This document shows, one piece after another, positions 6,627 to 16,054 of a DNA stretch of 64,000 bases. The stretch covers positions 1-64,000 of the forward strand of contig JAJCYW010000016.1 of NCBI GenBank assembly GCA_029262675.1, in the 5' to 3' direction. The notes under the pieces are model-generated. The model searched no databases, was not told the origin of the DNA, and saw nothing but the letters and a program-made list of their open reading frames with translations. Each line of letters begins with the position of its first letter. Within the stretch, counting starts at the first letter, position 1. Both the position numbers and the translations under genes were made by a program. The stretch comes from Chloroflexota bacterium. Its GTDB lineage: Bacteria; Chloroflexota; Dehalococcoidia; DSTF01; RBG-16-68-14.

Positions 6627-8945
6627 CTACCCGCCACCCCCGCCGTGCGACGCCCGCTCCGCCAGGTACGCGCCCCAGCCGACAGCCGCGACGCCGAGCA
6701 CAGCGCCCGCGAGTGCCCAGGGCCAGAGGTTGTCGCCGCGCTGAGATGATGGAGCCGAGGCGGGTTCCGGTTCCAACAGTGGCTGTCGGCGGATGACGGG
6801 CGCGGGCATCGGCGTTGGGTTTTCGACAGCGGTCGGGGTGGGCGGCTCGCTGGCTGGAAGGACCGACGACACGGGCGCGCTGGATGACGAGCCGCCGGCC
6901 GGCGCGGGAGTGGTCGCAGCGGTAGGGTCGTCGGCTGCAGCGGCGGGAGCGGCGCGGTCCCACGTTACGTCATCGATGTAGATCGTCGCCTGCGCGGCGG
7001 CGCGAGGCCGTAGCAGGACGCGCAGGTTGGCCGAGCGCGCCTCCGTCGGCGCTTGAACGGACGCCGTGGCGAGGCCGCGCCAGCCCGCCTGCAGCAGCGA
7101 CAGAGCTTCTGTTGAATCGACCGAGGCGATTGCCGCGCCGCTGCCGTCGGCGCTGGCGTACCACGAGACGCGCAGCAGGACGGCCGCGACGAGCGGGTCG
7201 TTGTGAAACACGAATGCCCTCAGCCGGTACCAGGCCCCGGGTTCGACCGTCACGGTCTGGTAGAGCCACTTCGTGCTGGCCGTGCTGCTGACGAACGCCG
7301 CTGAAAAGTTGCCGCCGCGTGTGGGCGTCTCGCGGGAGAAGAGCGAGCCGCCGTGCGTGCGCCACGCCAGCGGCCTGCCGTCCTGGACCGATTCGAAACC
7401 GCCGTTGGCGAGTGACTCCAAAGGACCGGCGGCAGCGGGCACGGGTGTGGCTGTCGGCGGTACGGGCGCGGTCGGCGGCGGTGTGTCCGTCGGGGCGGGC
7501 GGAAGCGTGGATGCAGGCGTAGCGGTGGCGGTCGCCGTTGCGCGAGGCTGCGAGGTGGCTGTGGCTGTCGGCGGAACGTTCGTCGCGGTCGGCGGCGGCG
7601 TGGATGTCGACGGCTGTGGTGTCCCCGTGTCTGTGGCCGCCTCGGTGGGAGATGGCGCCGCGGGCGGTTCCGGCGCGCTCACGATGTCGAACGCGGCATC
7701 GTCGACGTAGATCAGCGCGCTCGTAGCGTCCCGCGGACGAAGAACGATGCGCGCGTTGGCAGAGTGGATGCCGGGCGGCGCTTGCACCGGCCCGGTCGTG
7801 AGCTGCCGCCAGCCGGGCTGCGGCGACGCCAGCGTCTCCGTCGAGTCGACCGACGCAATGGCGCTGCCGCTGCCGTCGCCGCTGGTGTACCAGGCGAGTC
7901 GCAGCAGCACGTTGTCCACCCAGGCGGCGTCGTGGTGGACGTAGGCGGAGAACGTGTACCAGACGGTGGGCTGGACCGTCAGCGTCTGGTGCACCCACTT
8001 TGTGCTGGCCGTCGTGCTAAGGAAGCCGCCCGACCAGCTCCCGCTGCGGGACGGCTCGCCGGACTGCATCAGGAGCCCGCCCTGCGTGCGCCAGGCCAGC
8101 GGCCTGCCGTCTTCTGCCGCTTCGAACCCTGGGTTCTCCAGCCGTGCCGGGATCACGTGCGGCGTGTTCGTCGGCGTTCGTGTTGGCGTCCGCGTCGGCG
8201 TGTTCGTGGGCGGCACCGGCGTCGATGTGGGTACGGCGGTCGCGGTGTTGGCGGCCGGCGCGGCCGTCGCCGTCGATGTGGCGGTTGCAGCCGGAGGCGG
8301 CGTCGGCGTCGGCGGCGTCGTGGTAGGCGTGTCGGTGGCAGGCGGCGTCGGGCTGGGCGTCAGTGTGGGCGACACTGTCGGTGACGGAACGGGGGTGGGG
8401 CAGGCCTCCGCGCCTTTCGGACCCTTGAGCTGCAGATCGTCGACGTATGCCGTGCCGATGACGGACCCTAGAATATGCACGTCCAAGTAGATCGACGCGG
8501 CATCGCAGTCCACCGTGAACATTTCATCCCAGGTGCCGGGCGCGAACAGCCGGGAGAAGCTTGGATTGCTGAAGCCGAACGTCTGGCCTTCTGCGTTTCG
8601 CATCGCGACCACGAGTTCGACCCACTCGATCCAGTCGCTCTTGGAGACGAGTTGGCCGGTGAGCCGATACGCGCCGCCGGGGACGATCTCGATCTGGCGC
8701 CGCACCGCAAATGAGGACAGGTTCGGCTGCTCCGGGCCCGTTACGGCCAGCGCCTGCGTACCGCCCGGGTCCGGTCCTGCGGCAACGGAAAGCGATGCGT
8801 TGCGCGGCTCCCAGCCGTCGAGCGGGGCCGTGCCTTCGAAGTCCCAGAGCAGCCCCGCATTGTCCGCGGTGAGGTTGCTCTGGACGGCGAGTGCCAGTAC
8901 CAGCCCCGTGACGGCCAGCCAGCCGAGAATGAGTAGTCTGCGCAC
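6627..8945 (-). CDS. Secreted, membrane-anchored multidomain surface protein with CBM-like domains
   Basis: A 772-residue protein. A signal peptide or anchor at residues 1-25 is followed by three beta-sandwich domains of the carbohydrate-binding (CenC-like) type, separated by long Pro/Thr/Ala linkers. Domains two and three are close copies: both have NPGFE/NGGFE, DGRPLAWRT, STTASTKW or SSTASTKW, then YVDDAAFD or YIDDVTWD. The C terminus has a further Pro/Thr stretch, a membrane helix WALAGAVLGVAAVGWGAYL and a Gly-rich tail, so the protein is probably displayed on the cell surface. No catalytic domain is visible, which suggests a role in adhesion or glycan binding. Its 3' end is partly duplicated at 5641-5751. 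Confidence 0.75.
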   Translation of the reverse strand: MRRLLILGWLAVTGLVLALAVQSNLTADNAGLLWDFEGTAPLDGWEPRNASLSVAAGPDPGGTQALAVTGPEQPNLSSFAVRRQIEIVPGGAYRLTGQLVSKSDWIEWVELVVAMRNAEGQTFGFSNPSFSRLFAPGTWDEMFTVDCDAASIYLDVHILGSVIGTAYVDDLQLKGPKGAEACPTPVPSPTVSPTLTPSPTPPATDTPTTTPPTPTPPPAATATSTATAAPAANTATAVPTSTPVPPTNTPTRTPTRTPTNTPHVIPARLENPGFEAAEDGRPLAWRTQGGLLMQSGEPSRSGSWSGGFLSTTASTKWVHQTLTVQPTVWYTFSAYVHHDAAWVDNVLLRLAWYTSGDGSGSAIASVDSTETLASPQPGWRQLTTGPVQAPPGIHSANARIVLRPRDATSALIYVDDAAFDIVSAPEPPAAPSPTEAATDTGTPQPSTSTPPPTATNVPPTATATSQPRATATATATPASTLPPAPTDTPPPTAPVPPTATPVPAAAGPLESLANGGFESVQDGRPLAWRTHGGSLFSRETPTRGGNFSAAFVSSTASTKWLYQTVTVEPGAWYRLRAFVFHNDPLVAAVLLRVSWYASADGSGAAIASVDSTEALSLLQAGWRGLATASVQAPTEARSANLRVLLRPRAAAQATIYIDDVTWDRAAPAAAADDPTAATTPAPAGGSSSSAPVSSVLPASEPPTPTAVENPTPMPAPVIRRQPLLEPEPASAPSSQRGDNLWPWALAGAVLGVAAVGWGAYLAERASHGGGGG

Positions 8946-9151
8946 CGCCTGCCCCTGCGATTCGTGGCGGGATCCGGCGCATGGGCGGATAGGAAGGTAC
9001 CGTTCCGCCGCGCGAGCGATGGGAGCAGGCTACAGTGGCCCGCGCCGCTTCCGCCACGGAGATCCCGCAAGCCCCCGCGCCGGCGTGCATCCTGGACTGG
9101 TTCCGTAACGGTCCGTCGCGCGGACAGCCACCCGCGCGGCGAGGCCTGTAC

Positions 9152-9547
9152 TTATCGTCTAATGCGGGTCTGTCGGACGAGCACCGTTTCGCTCACCACT
9201 TCGGTGCTCTGGAGCGTCTCGGGCTTCCGCTCTGTCTTCGCGGGGACGAGTTCGCCCTTCTTCGCGCCGTTGGAGCCGCCGCCCAGGACGTTGCGGGCGA
9301 CGCGTCGCACGACTATCTCCGCGATCTTGCCAGCGGCGACAAACGCGGCGCCCTTGGCCACGGTGGCTGGTACGGAAGGTGTGCGAATGGCCGGCAGCAG
9401 CCGCGCTCGCTGGAATGACGGCAGTTGGGTTTTCTCCACGAGCGAGAAGCCGCAGTAGCGGCAGAAATTGTCTTGAGGGTCGCAGGGGCCATCACAGCCG
9501 CCGCAGACGACTGCATTGAGCGCTTCAGCTGAGACATCCATGCTCAC
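9152..9547 (-). CDS. Small zinc-ribbon protein
   Basis: A 131-residue protein with an N-terminal zinc ribbon: CGGC then DNFCRYCGFS gives two CxxC pairs. The rest is helical and basic and ends RQTRIRR. No known enzyme domain. I start at GTG 9547 (VSMDVSAEAL) because a TATACT box ends 9 nt upstream; the ATG two codons later is the alternative. A longer frame to 9658 lacks support. The function is unknown; zinc-ribbon proteins of this sort are often nucleic-acid or protein-interaction adapters. Confidence 0.6.
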   Translation of the reverse strand: MSMDVSAEALNAVVCGGCDGPCDPQDNFCRYCGFSLVEKTQLPSFQRARLLPAIRTPSVPATVAKGAAFVAAGKIAEIVVRRVARNVLGGGSNGAKKGELVPAKTERKPETLQSTEVVSETVLVRQTRIRR

Positions 9548-9556
9548 AGCGGCCCT

Positions 9557-9562
9557 AGTATA
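9557..9562 (-). promoter_or_regulatory. Predicted leaderless -10 box of the zinc-ribbon gene
   Basis: TATACT on the minus strand, ending 9 nt before the GTG at 9547 and 15 nt before the following ATG. Confidence 0.4.
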
Positions 9563-9694
9563 GCAGTTTACGTAACGTTGGCAACCGCTAATCAGTATCA
9601 GCCCTTGCCCATTGCGCGAATGTCCTTTAGGATAGAACCCGCAGGATGCAGATCTCATGGAAGGGACCTCCTACCGAGCATCTCACCTGCAATT

Positions 9695-9735
9695 GCCCGT
9701 GTCAGGTTTCCTCGCCACCAGCCCCTGACACGGGC
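9695..9735. terminator. Hairpin downstream of the purN-like gene
   Basis: Arms GCCCGTGTCAGG (9695-9706) and CCTGACACGGGC (9724-9735) make a perfect 12-bp stem with a 17-nt loop in the 240-bp gap after the formyltransferase gene. There is no T-tract on either side, so it could be a U-tract-less terminator or mRNA-stabilising structure. The rest of 9563-9789 shows no gene. Confidence 0.55.
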
Positions 9736-9789
9736 TCCTCGCACCCAGTTTTGCCCAGATACGGTGCGGGACTGCGATTTCGTTCGACT

Positions 9790-10638
9790 TCAGGCCAGAG
9801 GGTGGGTCTGCGATAGCGCGGCGTCGACTTCGTCCGTCAGGTCCAGGCAACGCGGCAGTGCCCGGCCCGCGCCGTCGACGATGCGGCGGTCGCCTTGCCG
9901 GTTCTCGATGGCGACGCGGCCCTCGGCCAACGCCTGCAGCGTGGCGATGATCAGCGGATGCTCGCGGGCCGCGCCATGGCGGCGGATCTCCCGGAAGAGC
10001 GGCAGCTCCTCGCCCGGCTGCTCCCTTAACTCGTCCATCTGCGCGTCTACCGCCGCTTCCCAGAGCGCATCGAACGCCGGTCCGCGGATCGGGTAGCTGC
10101 ACGACGCGACGGGAGGGCCGCGGTCCAGCTCGTCCGTCGCGATGTGGATCATCACGCCGCTGCGGTCCGCCCGTTCGCCGATGAGTTGCCAGATAACGTT
10201 CTGCCAGGTGCCCGTGGGGCCGTCGGGCTCGGCGGGGTGAAGGTTGAGGAAGTCGTAGCGGCCGGCCATCTCCGGCGTGAAGATCAGCATGTAGCCGGCC
10301 AGCAGACAGAGATCGAAGTCGTAGCGGCCCGCGAGCGCGGCGACCTCGCGGTCGTACTCGCCGCGCCAGGCGGGGAGCGGGCGGTCCGGCTGCGATAGCT
10401 CGCCCCCACGATCGCGGCGGAAGCGGCGCGAAGAGAGGGTGATCACGGGGATGCTGTACGACTCGGCGAGGGCGAGGAAGCCGTCCGTCGCTTCGGCTTC
10501 TCCGCGCTCGCGATTGCAGAAGAGGAAGGCGATCTCACAGTCGAGCCGGCCGGCGCGAATCGCGTCGACGGTCGCCGTCAGCAGGCGGCGCGAACCTTCG
10601 CCGCGTCCTGTCGAGAACCAACCGATGCGGAGCGTCAC
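9790..10638 (-). CDS. PurN-like formyltransferase (GART family)
   Basis: A 282-residue protein with the glycinamide-ribonucleotide formyltransferase fold. The catalytic triad is recognisable: Asn and His in FLNLHPAEP (family NIHPSLLP) and Asp in IHIATDELDRGP (family HFVTDELDGGP). The protein is about 80 residues longer than typical PurN and carries an insert rich in Arg around RRFRRDRGGELSQPDRP plus a C-terminal extension. It may be an authentic but divergent PurN, or a formyltransferase acting on another amine. The GTG start overlaps the stop region of the PHP gene, so the two are co-transcribed. Confidence 0.75.
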   Translation of the reverse strand: MTLRIGWFSTGRGEGSRRLLTATVDAIRAGRLDCEIAFLFCNRERGEAEATDGFLALAESYSIPVITLSSRRFRRDRGGELSQPDRPLPAWRGEYDREVAALAGRYDFDLCLLAGYMLIFTPEMAGRYDFLNLHPAEPDGPTGTWQNVIWQLIGERADRSGVMIHIATDELDRGPPVASCSYPIRGPAFDALWEAAVDAQMDELREQPGEELPLFREIRRHGAAREHPLIIATLQALAEGRVAIENRQGDRRIVDGAGRALPRCLDLTDEVDAALSQTHPLA

Positions 10639-10639
10639 G

Positions 10640-11305
10640 CTATTGCGCCACGCGCCGGCCGAGTCGCAGCCGCCATTTGATCTTGGCCCAGGTGCTGATC
10701 AGATGCACGCCGAAGAACGAGCGCCGGCCGTGGACCTCCGCGTGCGCGATCGACGCCAGGAACTCGTCCGGGCCGTCGAAATCCGGCAGCTCCGTGTACG
10801 CCAGGCCGATCTCCCACGGCGAGTGGGCGTCCGACGCCGCGCTCATCGGCTTGCCGTGCTCCTCGGCTAGCCTGCGGCCGCGCGCGTCGTCGGCCTTGAA
10901 CGTCGTGCGGGCGTTGAACACCTCGATGACGTCGATCTGCGGCATGATGCGCAGGATGGCTTCCTCGCGCAGCGGCGATCTGCGCAACCTATCGAACGGG
11001 TGCGGAATCAGCACCAACCCGCCCTGCTCGCGGATCGCCTTCACGGTGTCTTCCGGCGTCAGCCCCTTGCGGATCGTCTCCTGCAGGAAGAGTCCGATGA
11101 CCTCGCCTTCGGTTGATTTGATTTCTTCGGCGATGATGACGCGGAAGCCGGCGATCTCCCGCACGGCGAGCGCGCCATCGACGTTGTTGTGGTCGCTGAC
11201 GGCGACGCAGTCGATGCCGGCCTCGGCGTAGCGCCGGGCGAACGTCTCGACGGACGTCACCGCGTCGCGCGAAAAGTGGGTGTGGGCGTGGAGGTCAGCT
11301 TTCAT
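10640..11305 (-). CDS. PHP-domain metal-dependent phosphoesterase
   Basis: A 221-residue protein of the polymerase-and-histidinol-phosphatase superfamily. The N terminus MKADLHAHTHFSRDAV has the HxH metal motif, VAVSDHNN supplies Asp and His, and IPHPFDRLR and SDAHSPWEIG supply the later metal-binding His/Asp residues. Stand-alone PHP proteins hydrolyse small phosphoesters such as nucleoside bisphosphates; the substrate here is unknown. It lies just upstream of the PurN-like gene and downstream of xseB on the same strand. Confidence 0.82.
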   Translation of the reverse strand: MKADLHAHTHFSRDAVTSVETFARRYAEAGIDCVAVSDHNNVDGALAVREIAGFRVIIAEEIKSTEGEVIGLFLQETIRKGLTPEDTVKAIREQGGLVLIPHPFDRLRRSPLREEAILRIMPQIDVIEVFNARTTFKADDARGRRLAEEHGKPMSAASDAHSPWEIGLAYTELPDFDGPDEFLASIAHAEVHGRRSFFGVHLISTWAKIKWRLRLGRRVAQ

Positions 11306-11348
11306 GGATTCTTAGATGCCGTTCGTCGTGACGAGCTCCTCGGCGGCG

Positions 11349-11639
11349 TTAGGCGTCATCGCCGTCGTCGACCAGCAGCCCGTCGCCGCCGTCGTCCGCC
11401 TTGTCGGCTGGCTCACCGTCGTCAGGTTCGGCGGCCTGGTTGAATGAGTCGCGGAGTTTGGTGATGCGTTGCTCCGCGCCGTCCAGGATCGCCTGGCACT
11501 GCTTGGCCAGCGCCATGCCTTCTTCGTAGAGCGCGATCGACTGCTCCAGCGGCAGACCGCCCTGCTCCAGCTTGTCGACGGTCTGTTCCAGCTTGCCGTA
11601 CAGCTCCTCGAACGGCGGCTCCTTCTTCTTGGCTGACAT
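11349..11639 (-). CDS. xseB: Exodeoxyribonuclease VII small subunit
   Basis: A 96-residue small subunit of exonuclease VII. The helical-hairpin core PFEELYGKLEQTVDKLEQGG and LPLEQSIALYEEGMALAKQC matches the XseB family, followed by an acidic, Asp/Glu-rich tail. It lies 33 bp downstream of xseA in the same orientation, the usual pairing in which XseB wraps the elongated XseA catalytic subunit. Confidence 0.92.
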   Translation of the reverse strand: MSAKKKEPPFEELYGKLEQTVDKLEQGGLPLEQSIALYEEGMALAKQCQAILDGAEQRITKLRDSFNQAAEPDDGEPADKADDGGDGLLVDDGDDA

Positions 11640-11671
11640 GGATCCTCCTGCGACTACGTCGCGTTCACGCT

Positions 11672-12922
11672 CTAGGGCAGGTGAAACAGCGCGGCTTGTT
11701 CTTTCGCCACCTTGGTGCGCTTGCGGCGCTTCGTGTCGCGCACGGGGCTGTCTGAATCGACGCGCACGGGGAAGTCGCCGTCGCTGACGCGAACGTTGAG
11801 CCGCTCGCCTACCGTGGCGTCGGCGACGGTCTCGACGACGTGGCCGTTGCGCTGCACCAGCGCATAGCCGCGCTGCAGCGTGGCGTAGGGGTCGAGCGAG
11901 CGGAGCGCCAGGCCGTAGCCGTGGAGGCCCTTCACGAATCCGCCCATCAGCGTATCGATTGCCGCCTGGCCGCTGCGCGTTCGGTCGTCCGTGCGCTGGC
12001 GTTCGCGGTTGATGTCGGGGACGGTGCGGTCCATGCGGGAGACGGCGAGTGCCACGCCGTCGCCGCCGTCTTCCGTTTGCCGTTTAACAGCGGATAGCAG
12101 CGTGGCCGCCGCGATGCTGAGCCGCACGGCGACTTCGGTCCGCTCCGGCGCGACGAGCTCCGCGGCCGCGGACGGCGTCGGAGCGCGCAGGTCGGCGACG
12201 AAGTCGGCGATCGTCGTGTCGGTCTCGTGCCCGACGCCGGAGACGATGGGCTTCTCGCTGGCGAAGATGGCGCGCGCGACCTGCTCGTCGTTGAACGACC
12301 AGAGGTCCTCCAGCGAGCCGCCGCCCCGCGCGACGATGATGACGTCGATGGCCGGCGCGCGGTTCAGCGCCTCGATGGCGGCGACGATGTCCCCCACCGC
12401 GTTGGGGCCCTGGACGGAGGCCGGTCGCAGCACGACTTCCGCCAGCGGCCAGCGCCGCTCGAGCACACGGCAGATGTCGTGGAAGACGGCGCCCGCCTCC
12501 GACGTGGCGACGCCGACGCGCCGCGGGAAGCGCGGCAGCGGCCGCTTGCGCGCCTGGTCGAAGAGGCCTTCCTCCTGCAGTTGCGCCTTCAGCCGCTCGA
12601 ACTCGGCCTGGAGCGCGCCGACGCCCTCCGGCTGCACGAAATCGACGATGAACTGGAGGTCGCCGCGCACTTCGTAGAACGAGACGTTGCCGTGCGCGAC
12701 GACGGCATCGCCGTCCGCGAACTCGAAGCCCTTGTTCGCGCGTTTGAAGAGCACGCAACTGAGCGCGGCGTCGGCCTCTTTGAGGCTGAAGTAGACGTGG
12801 CCGGAGGGGTAGCGGCGCAGGTTGGAGACCTCGCCGGAGATCCAGAGGTCGCTCAGGAAGAGGTCGCTTTCCACCAGCTCGCGCAGGTGGGTGGCGACCT
12901 GTCGGACGGCGTAGACCTCCAT
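11672..12922 (-). CDS. xseA: Exodeoxyribonuclease VII large subunit
   Basis: A 416-residue catalytic subunit degrading single-stranded DNA in both directions. The N-terminal OB fold (LFLSDLWISGEVSNLRRYPS, GHVYFSLKEADAALSCVLFK) is followed by the catalytic region with RRVGVATSEAGAVFHDI, then IIVARGGGSLEDLWSFNDE and PIVSGVGHETDTTIADFVAD, the signature blocks of the family. The C-terminal coiled coil is shorter than in long homologues and ends with a basic tail. A GATACT box 7 nt before the ATG predicts a leaderless transcript for xseA-xseB. Confidence 0.95.
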   Translation of the reverse strand: MEVYAVRQVATHLRELVESDLFLSDLWISGEVSNLRRYPSGHVYFSLKEADAALSCVLFKRANKGFEFADGDAVVAHGNVSFYEVRGDLQFIVDFVQPEGVGALQAEFERLKAQLQEEGLFDQARKRPLPRFPRRVGVATSEAGAVFHDICRVLERRWPLAEVVLRPASVQGPNAVGDIVAAIEALNRAPAIDVIIVARGGGSLEDLWSFNDEQVARAIFASEKPIVSGVGHETDTTIADFVADLRAPTPSAAAELVAPERTEVAVRLSIAAATLLSAVKRQTEDGGDGVALAVSRMDRTVPDINRERQRTDDRTRSGQAAIDTLMGGFVKGLHGYGLALRSLDPYATLQRGYALVQRNGHVVETVADATVGERLNVRVSDGDFPVRVDSDSPVRDTKRRKRTKVAKEQAALFHLP

Positions 12923-12929
12923 CGGCTCC

Positions 12930-12935
12930 AGTATC
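12930..12935 (-). promoter_or_regulatory. Predicted leaderless -10 box of xseA
   Basis: GATACT on the minus strand, ending 7 nt before the xseA ATG. Confidence 0.4.
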
Positions 12936-12987
12936 GCGCCGATAGGGTCAGGGGTGCAAGGGGAGGGTAGACTGATCTCGGCGGCTC

Positions 12988-15978
12988 TCAGTTCGTACCT
13001 AGAAGGACCCCCACCAACTGTTCGACCTCCTCACCCACACCGTCGGCCGCCAGTGCTTCACGGATAAGCTTGCGTGCTTTCACGAAGTGACCATCTGCAG
13101 GTAGCACTACTGTCGCCGCTGTGGCTTCCGCCCGCTTGCCAGCCTTCGCAAGGTCCTTGTGGAGTGCATCCTTGGAGTCGAACCGAGGGATCGGCAACTC
13201 GAACAGCAGCTTGTCAAAGTGGCGGGCTCCCCATTGGCCTCGTGCCTGCATGTGTGCGACGCGGCCTCGTGCCGCGTCACTATTCAGTACGCTCATCAGG
13301 AAATGTCCTTCCGCCAGACTCTCGACCGCACCATAGTACAGGCCGTGCTCGATTATTGCGGTCGATTCCATCAGGACCGCGGCGGCTGGCAGCGTGCCGG
13401 ATGCAGCATATAGGACACGTACTTCGGCAATCGGAAACTGCGCGGTTAGTTTCCCGTAGTAATCCAATTGCTCGATCAGGCTCATTGATCCGCGTTTGTG
13501 TTTGTTCCAAAGCCTTTCGGCTCGGGTCATCCATTCCGCTAGTTCCGCATAACCCTGTGCATCCGCTTGTCCAGCATCCAACAGGGCCTTGCCATCCCAC
13601 GGTACTACCGCCAGCGCAGGTTCTAAGAGGCGATAGGGAGCAACCGAACCGCCCAAATACAACGGGCGAAGGAACTTCGCTTCGACGTTTCCACGCAGCG
13701 TCCGGCGTGATTTCCACGGCTCCTTCTCCTGGCTGCTACGCAGACTTTGGACGGCCGGGGCCTTGCGGTTCGTACCCAGCCGACCGCCGCCTGTCTTTTC
13801 TACCACGGAGAGCATTCGCGGAACTACCGTTGCGCCCTGGTGGAAGTGCGCGCGGTACGCTGATCCTCCTTCCAGGCGCCCGGCTGTTGGCCAAGGCTCC
13901 TCAGACCACTTTAGAGCAGCCGTTGCTTCTTGCAGTGTCGCGTCTCTTCGCGGTAGTCGCCCGGACGCCGCTTCCACGGTTGGTGGCAGTGCTCCAGTGT
14001 CTGTTCGAGTTGCGAACATTGCGCAGGAGGGAACAGGGAATAGCGGTTGTACGCGTTCATCGAATGTCCATGCGCCAGTGAACCGTATGGTCGCCAGAAC
14101 CTGGCCGCCCTTGCGCGGTGATCCGCCGTAGTATCCTCTCCGGAAGTTCTCGAACTGCTTGCGGTTGAGCGCGGCATACGGCATCAAAAACGCCACCTGG
14201 CCACCGCCATTCAAATACAATTCAGCGCAGCGCGCGAAAAAGTACCCTGAGAGATCCTGGTGTGTCGCTACCTTTCCTCCTGCCCAGATGTCGCGCCGCT
14301 GACACTCATCTTTAAAGACTTTTTGATTTTCCTGTGACATGTAGCGAAATGCTAGCCACGGGGGATTCCCGATTACGACATCGGGCCTCTGGTCGGCTGA
14401 TGACAGCCAAACCGGGCGAACTAAATTCCGCGCAACGTATCCCCAAATGTGGTTCCGGCCAGCCTCTTTCAGTTCGGTTAGATGCTCGTACGTTTTCACG
14501 AGCACTTTCCGATCCGCCTCTGCGATGGCCATATCCCGCTCAAGCCATTTGTTGAGCGCATCGTTTCCGGCTCGGCGCTCGCTTAGTTGAAGCATTCGCG
14601 AGATCACCTGGTCGAAGACACTCGGATCGACGGCTACACTGCCTGGGAAATTCAAAGTCGGTCCGTCTGGGACCTCGATCTGGACCTCGCGCTTGTCCAT
14701 CATCCCGTACGTGTTCCATTGCAACGAGTCGCCGAGGTAGACAGGAATACTGATCGGTGGCCTGCCGCGCGCGGTTAGCCGCGCCTCGCCGATCGCGAGC
14801 AGATACGTTACTCGTGCGATGAGGACTGCGACTGGGTGTACGTCGATGCCGATTACCTTGGCGCAGCAACGTTCGAGTGCCTTCCGATTGCTGTAGCCAG
14901 CAGCATCTGCCGCATGGAGGAGCCGCCGCACAGCATGAAAAATGAACGTGCCGGATCCGCAAGCCGGATCAAGCACGCGTTGTTCTAATGGGTCTTCGAT
15001 CACATGATCGCACATACGCTTCGCCAGCCAGTCTGGCGTGTAGTACTCTCCTAGGTCGTGACGCTGCTCAGGATCGATCAAGGACTCGTACAGCACCTTC
15101 AACACGTCGTTTTCGATCTCGGCAAGCCGAAAGCGTCCAACTTGCCTCACAATCCTGGCAATTAAATCGTTGGCACCGGCCGCCTCAAGAATCCAATCGA
15201 AAAAGTCGGACTCTACCGCTCCATCGATTCCTGCATCACGAAATGGCTCGCCTGATAGCAACGCACTCCATTCGTTGGTTGCCACGCCCATCGTCTGCGC
15301 TGCCATGGCCTTCGCGACAATCGTCAAGTACGTGTGTTGAAGGAACAGCTCATCCTCCGCTCCGACAGCGGTGCCGTAGACGCGCTGCAAGAGCTGTGAC
15401 CAAAGCTGCCGCTTCAAGATTACGTCTGGATGACTGCTTACGTCCTGCCAAAGTTCCGCCAGGCGCAGCCTTGCTCGGTGGTACGCTAGGCTGCCTTTTC
15501 CAAGCTCCCGCTCCACAATTCCCGGATCTGGCTGGAGGTCTTCCCCCACGGCGACTGCAGCCGTCAGCCAAACAAGGAGTTCCCTTGGGTCGTCTCTAGA
15601 TGGCACGTACGAGTCGCCGAGTTGTTGCAGGTCTTGGCCACGCAACTCGAAAGTTTGGAATGCTGACCCATCCGTGGCGATACCCACAAACCGGTCTCGA
15701 GTTTCCGCCTCGCGCTGTGATAAGTAACGCGTGAGTTCCTCCTCCGCAGCGTCACGTTCACGGCGAAGGTCGCTCTTAAATTCGATCACGGTGCGTCCGA
15801 GCAATGCGTCCGCGCGTCCATGTACCTCGGGCAGAGCCTTCTCGTAGTCGATGTCGGAACTCGGTACGTCCAGGCCGTCCGTCAGCAGCACATACAAAAG
15901 CGACCTGACCTTTTCGTGGCCAGGCCGAGTCAGTAACTCGTGGACGATTTCGCGGAGCTTGTCGTTACTTAGAGCCAT
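12988..15978 (-). CDS. Type IIG restriction-modification enzyme (N6-adenine methyltransferase with fused nuclease)
   Basis: A 996-residue single-chain restriction-modification protein. Residues about 45-75 hold a PD-(D/E)XK nuclease core (Asp56 in GRAD, then E66-F-K68 in IEFKSD). Residues about 305-345 hold GEYYTP and the SAM-binding motif DPACGSGTF, and NPPW at 538-541 is the catalytic motif IV of N6-adenine methylases. The long C-terminal half should contain the target-recognition domain. It stands alone, with no separate specificity or nuclease gene beside it, as expected for Eco57I/MmeI-like enzymes. A phage-defence role is probable; the recognition site cannot be read from sequence. Confidence 0.85.
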   Translation of the reverse strand: MALSNDKLREIVHELLTRPGHEKVRSLLYVLLTDGLDVPSSDIDYEKALPEVHGRADALLGRTVIEFKSDLRRERDAAEEELTRYLSQREAETRDRFVGIATDGSAFQTFELRGQDLQQLGDSYVPSRDDPRELLVWLTAAVAVGEDLQPDPGIVERELGKGSLAYHRARLRLAELWQDVSSHPDVILKRQLWSQLLQRVYGTAVGAEDELFLQHTYLTIVAKAMAAQTMGVATNEWSALLSGEPFRDAGIDGAVESDFFDWILEAAGANDLIARIVRQVGRFRLAEIENDVLKVLYESLIDPEQRHDLGEYYTPDWLAKRMCDHVIEDPLEQRVLDPACGSGTFIFHAVRRLLHAADAAGYSNRKALERCCAKVIGIDVHPVAVLIARVTYLLAIGEARLTARGRPPISIPVYLGDSLQWNTYGMMDKREVQIEVPDGPTLNFPGSVAVDPSVFDQVISRMLQLSERRAGNDALNKWLERDMAIAEADRKVLVKTYEHLTELKEAGRNHIWGYVARNLVRPVWLSSADQRPDVVIGNPPWLAFRYMSQENQKVFKDECQRRDIWAGGKVATHQDLSGYFFARCAELYLNGGGQVAFLMPYAALNRKQFENFRRGYYGGSPRKGGQVLATIRFTGAWTFDERVQPLFPVPSCAMFATRTDTGALPPTVEAASGRLPRRDATLQEATAALKWSEEPWPTAGRLEGGSAYRAHFHQGATVVPRMLSVVEKTGGGRLGTNRKAPAVQSLRSSQEKEPWKSRRTLRGNVEAKFLRPLYLGGSVAPYRLLEPALAVVPWDGKALLDAGQADAQGYAELAEWMTRAERLWNKHKRGSMSLIEQLDYYGKLTAQFPIAEVRVLYAASGTLPAAAVLMESTAIIEHGLYYGAVESLAEGHFLMSVLNSDAARGRVAHMQARGQWGARHFDKLLFELPIPRFDSKDALHKDLAKAGKRAEATAATVVLPADGHFVKARKLIREALAADGVGEEVEQLVGVLLGTN

Positions 15979-16054
15979 TGCGCTCCCGTCAGTGCCACCG
16001 CACGTTTGAAGGTTCGCTCATTGCGGCAAGCATACACGATCCTAGCGAAATCCC

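Noticed and set aside
7400..8400. Pro/Thr-coding stretches as minisatellites or a diversity-generating repeat
   Set aside because: They are degenerate linkers in frame within the surface protein, with no template/variable repeat pair or reverse transcriptase.
11347..11359. GTTAGGC/GCCTAAC box at the xseB stop as a further attC site
   Set aside because: There is no L''/L' pair around it and the bases are the normal xseB stop context; the 7-mer consensus occurs often by chance.
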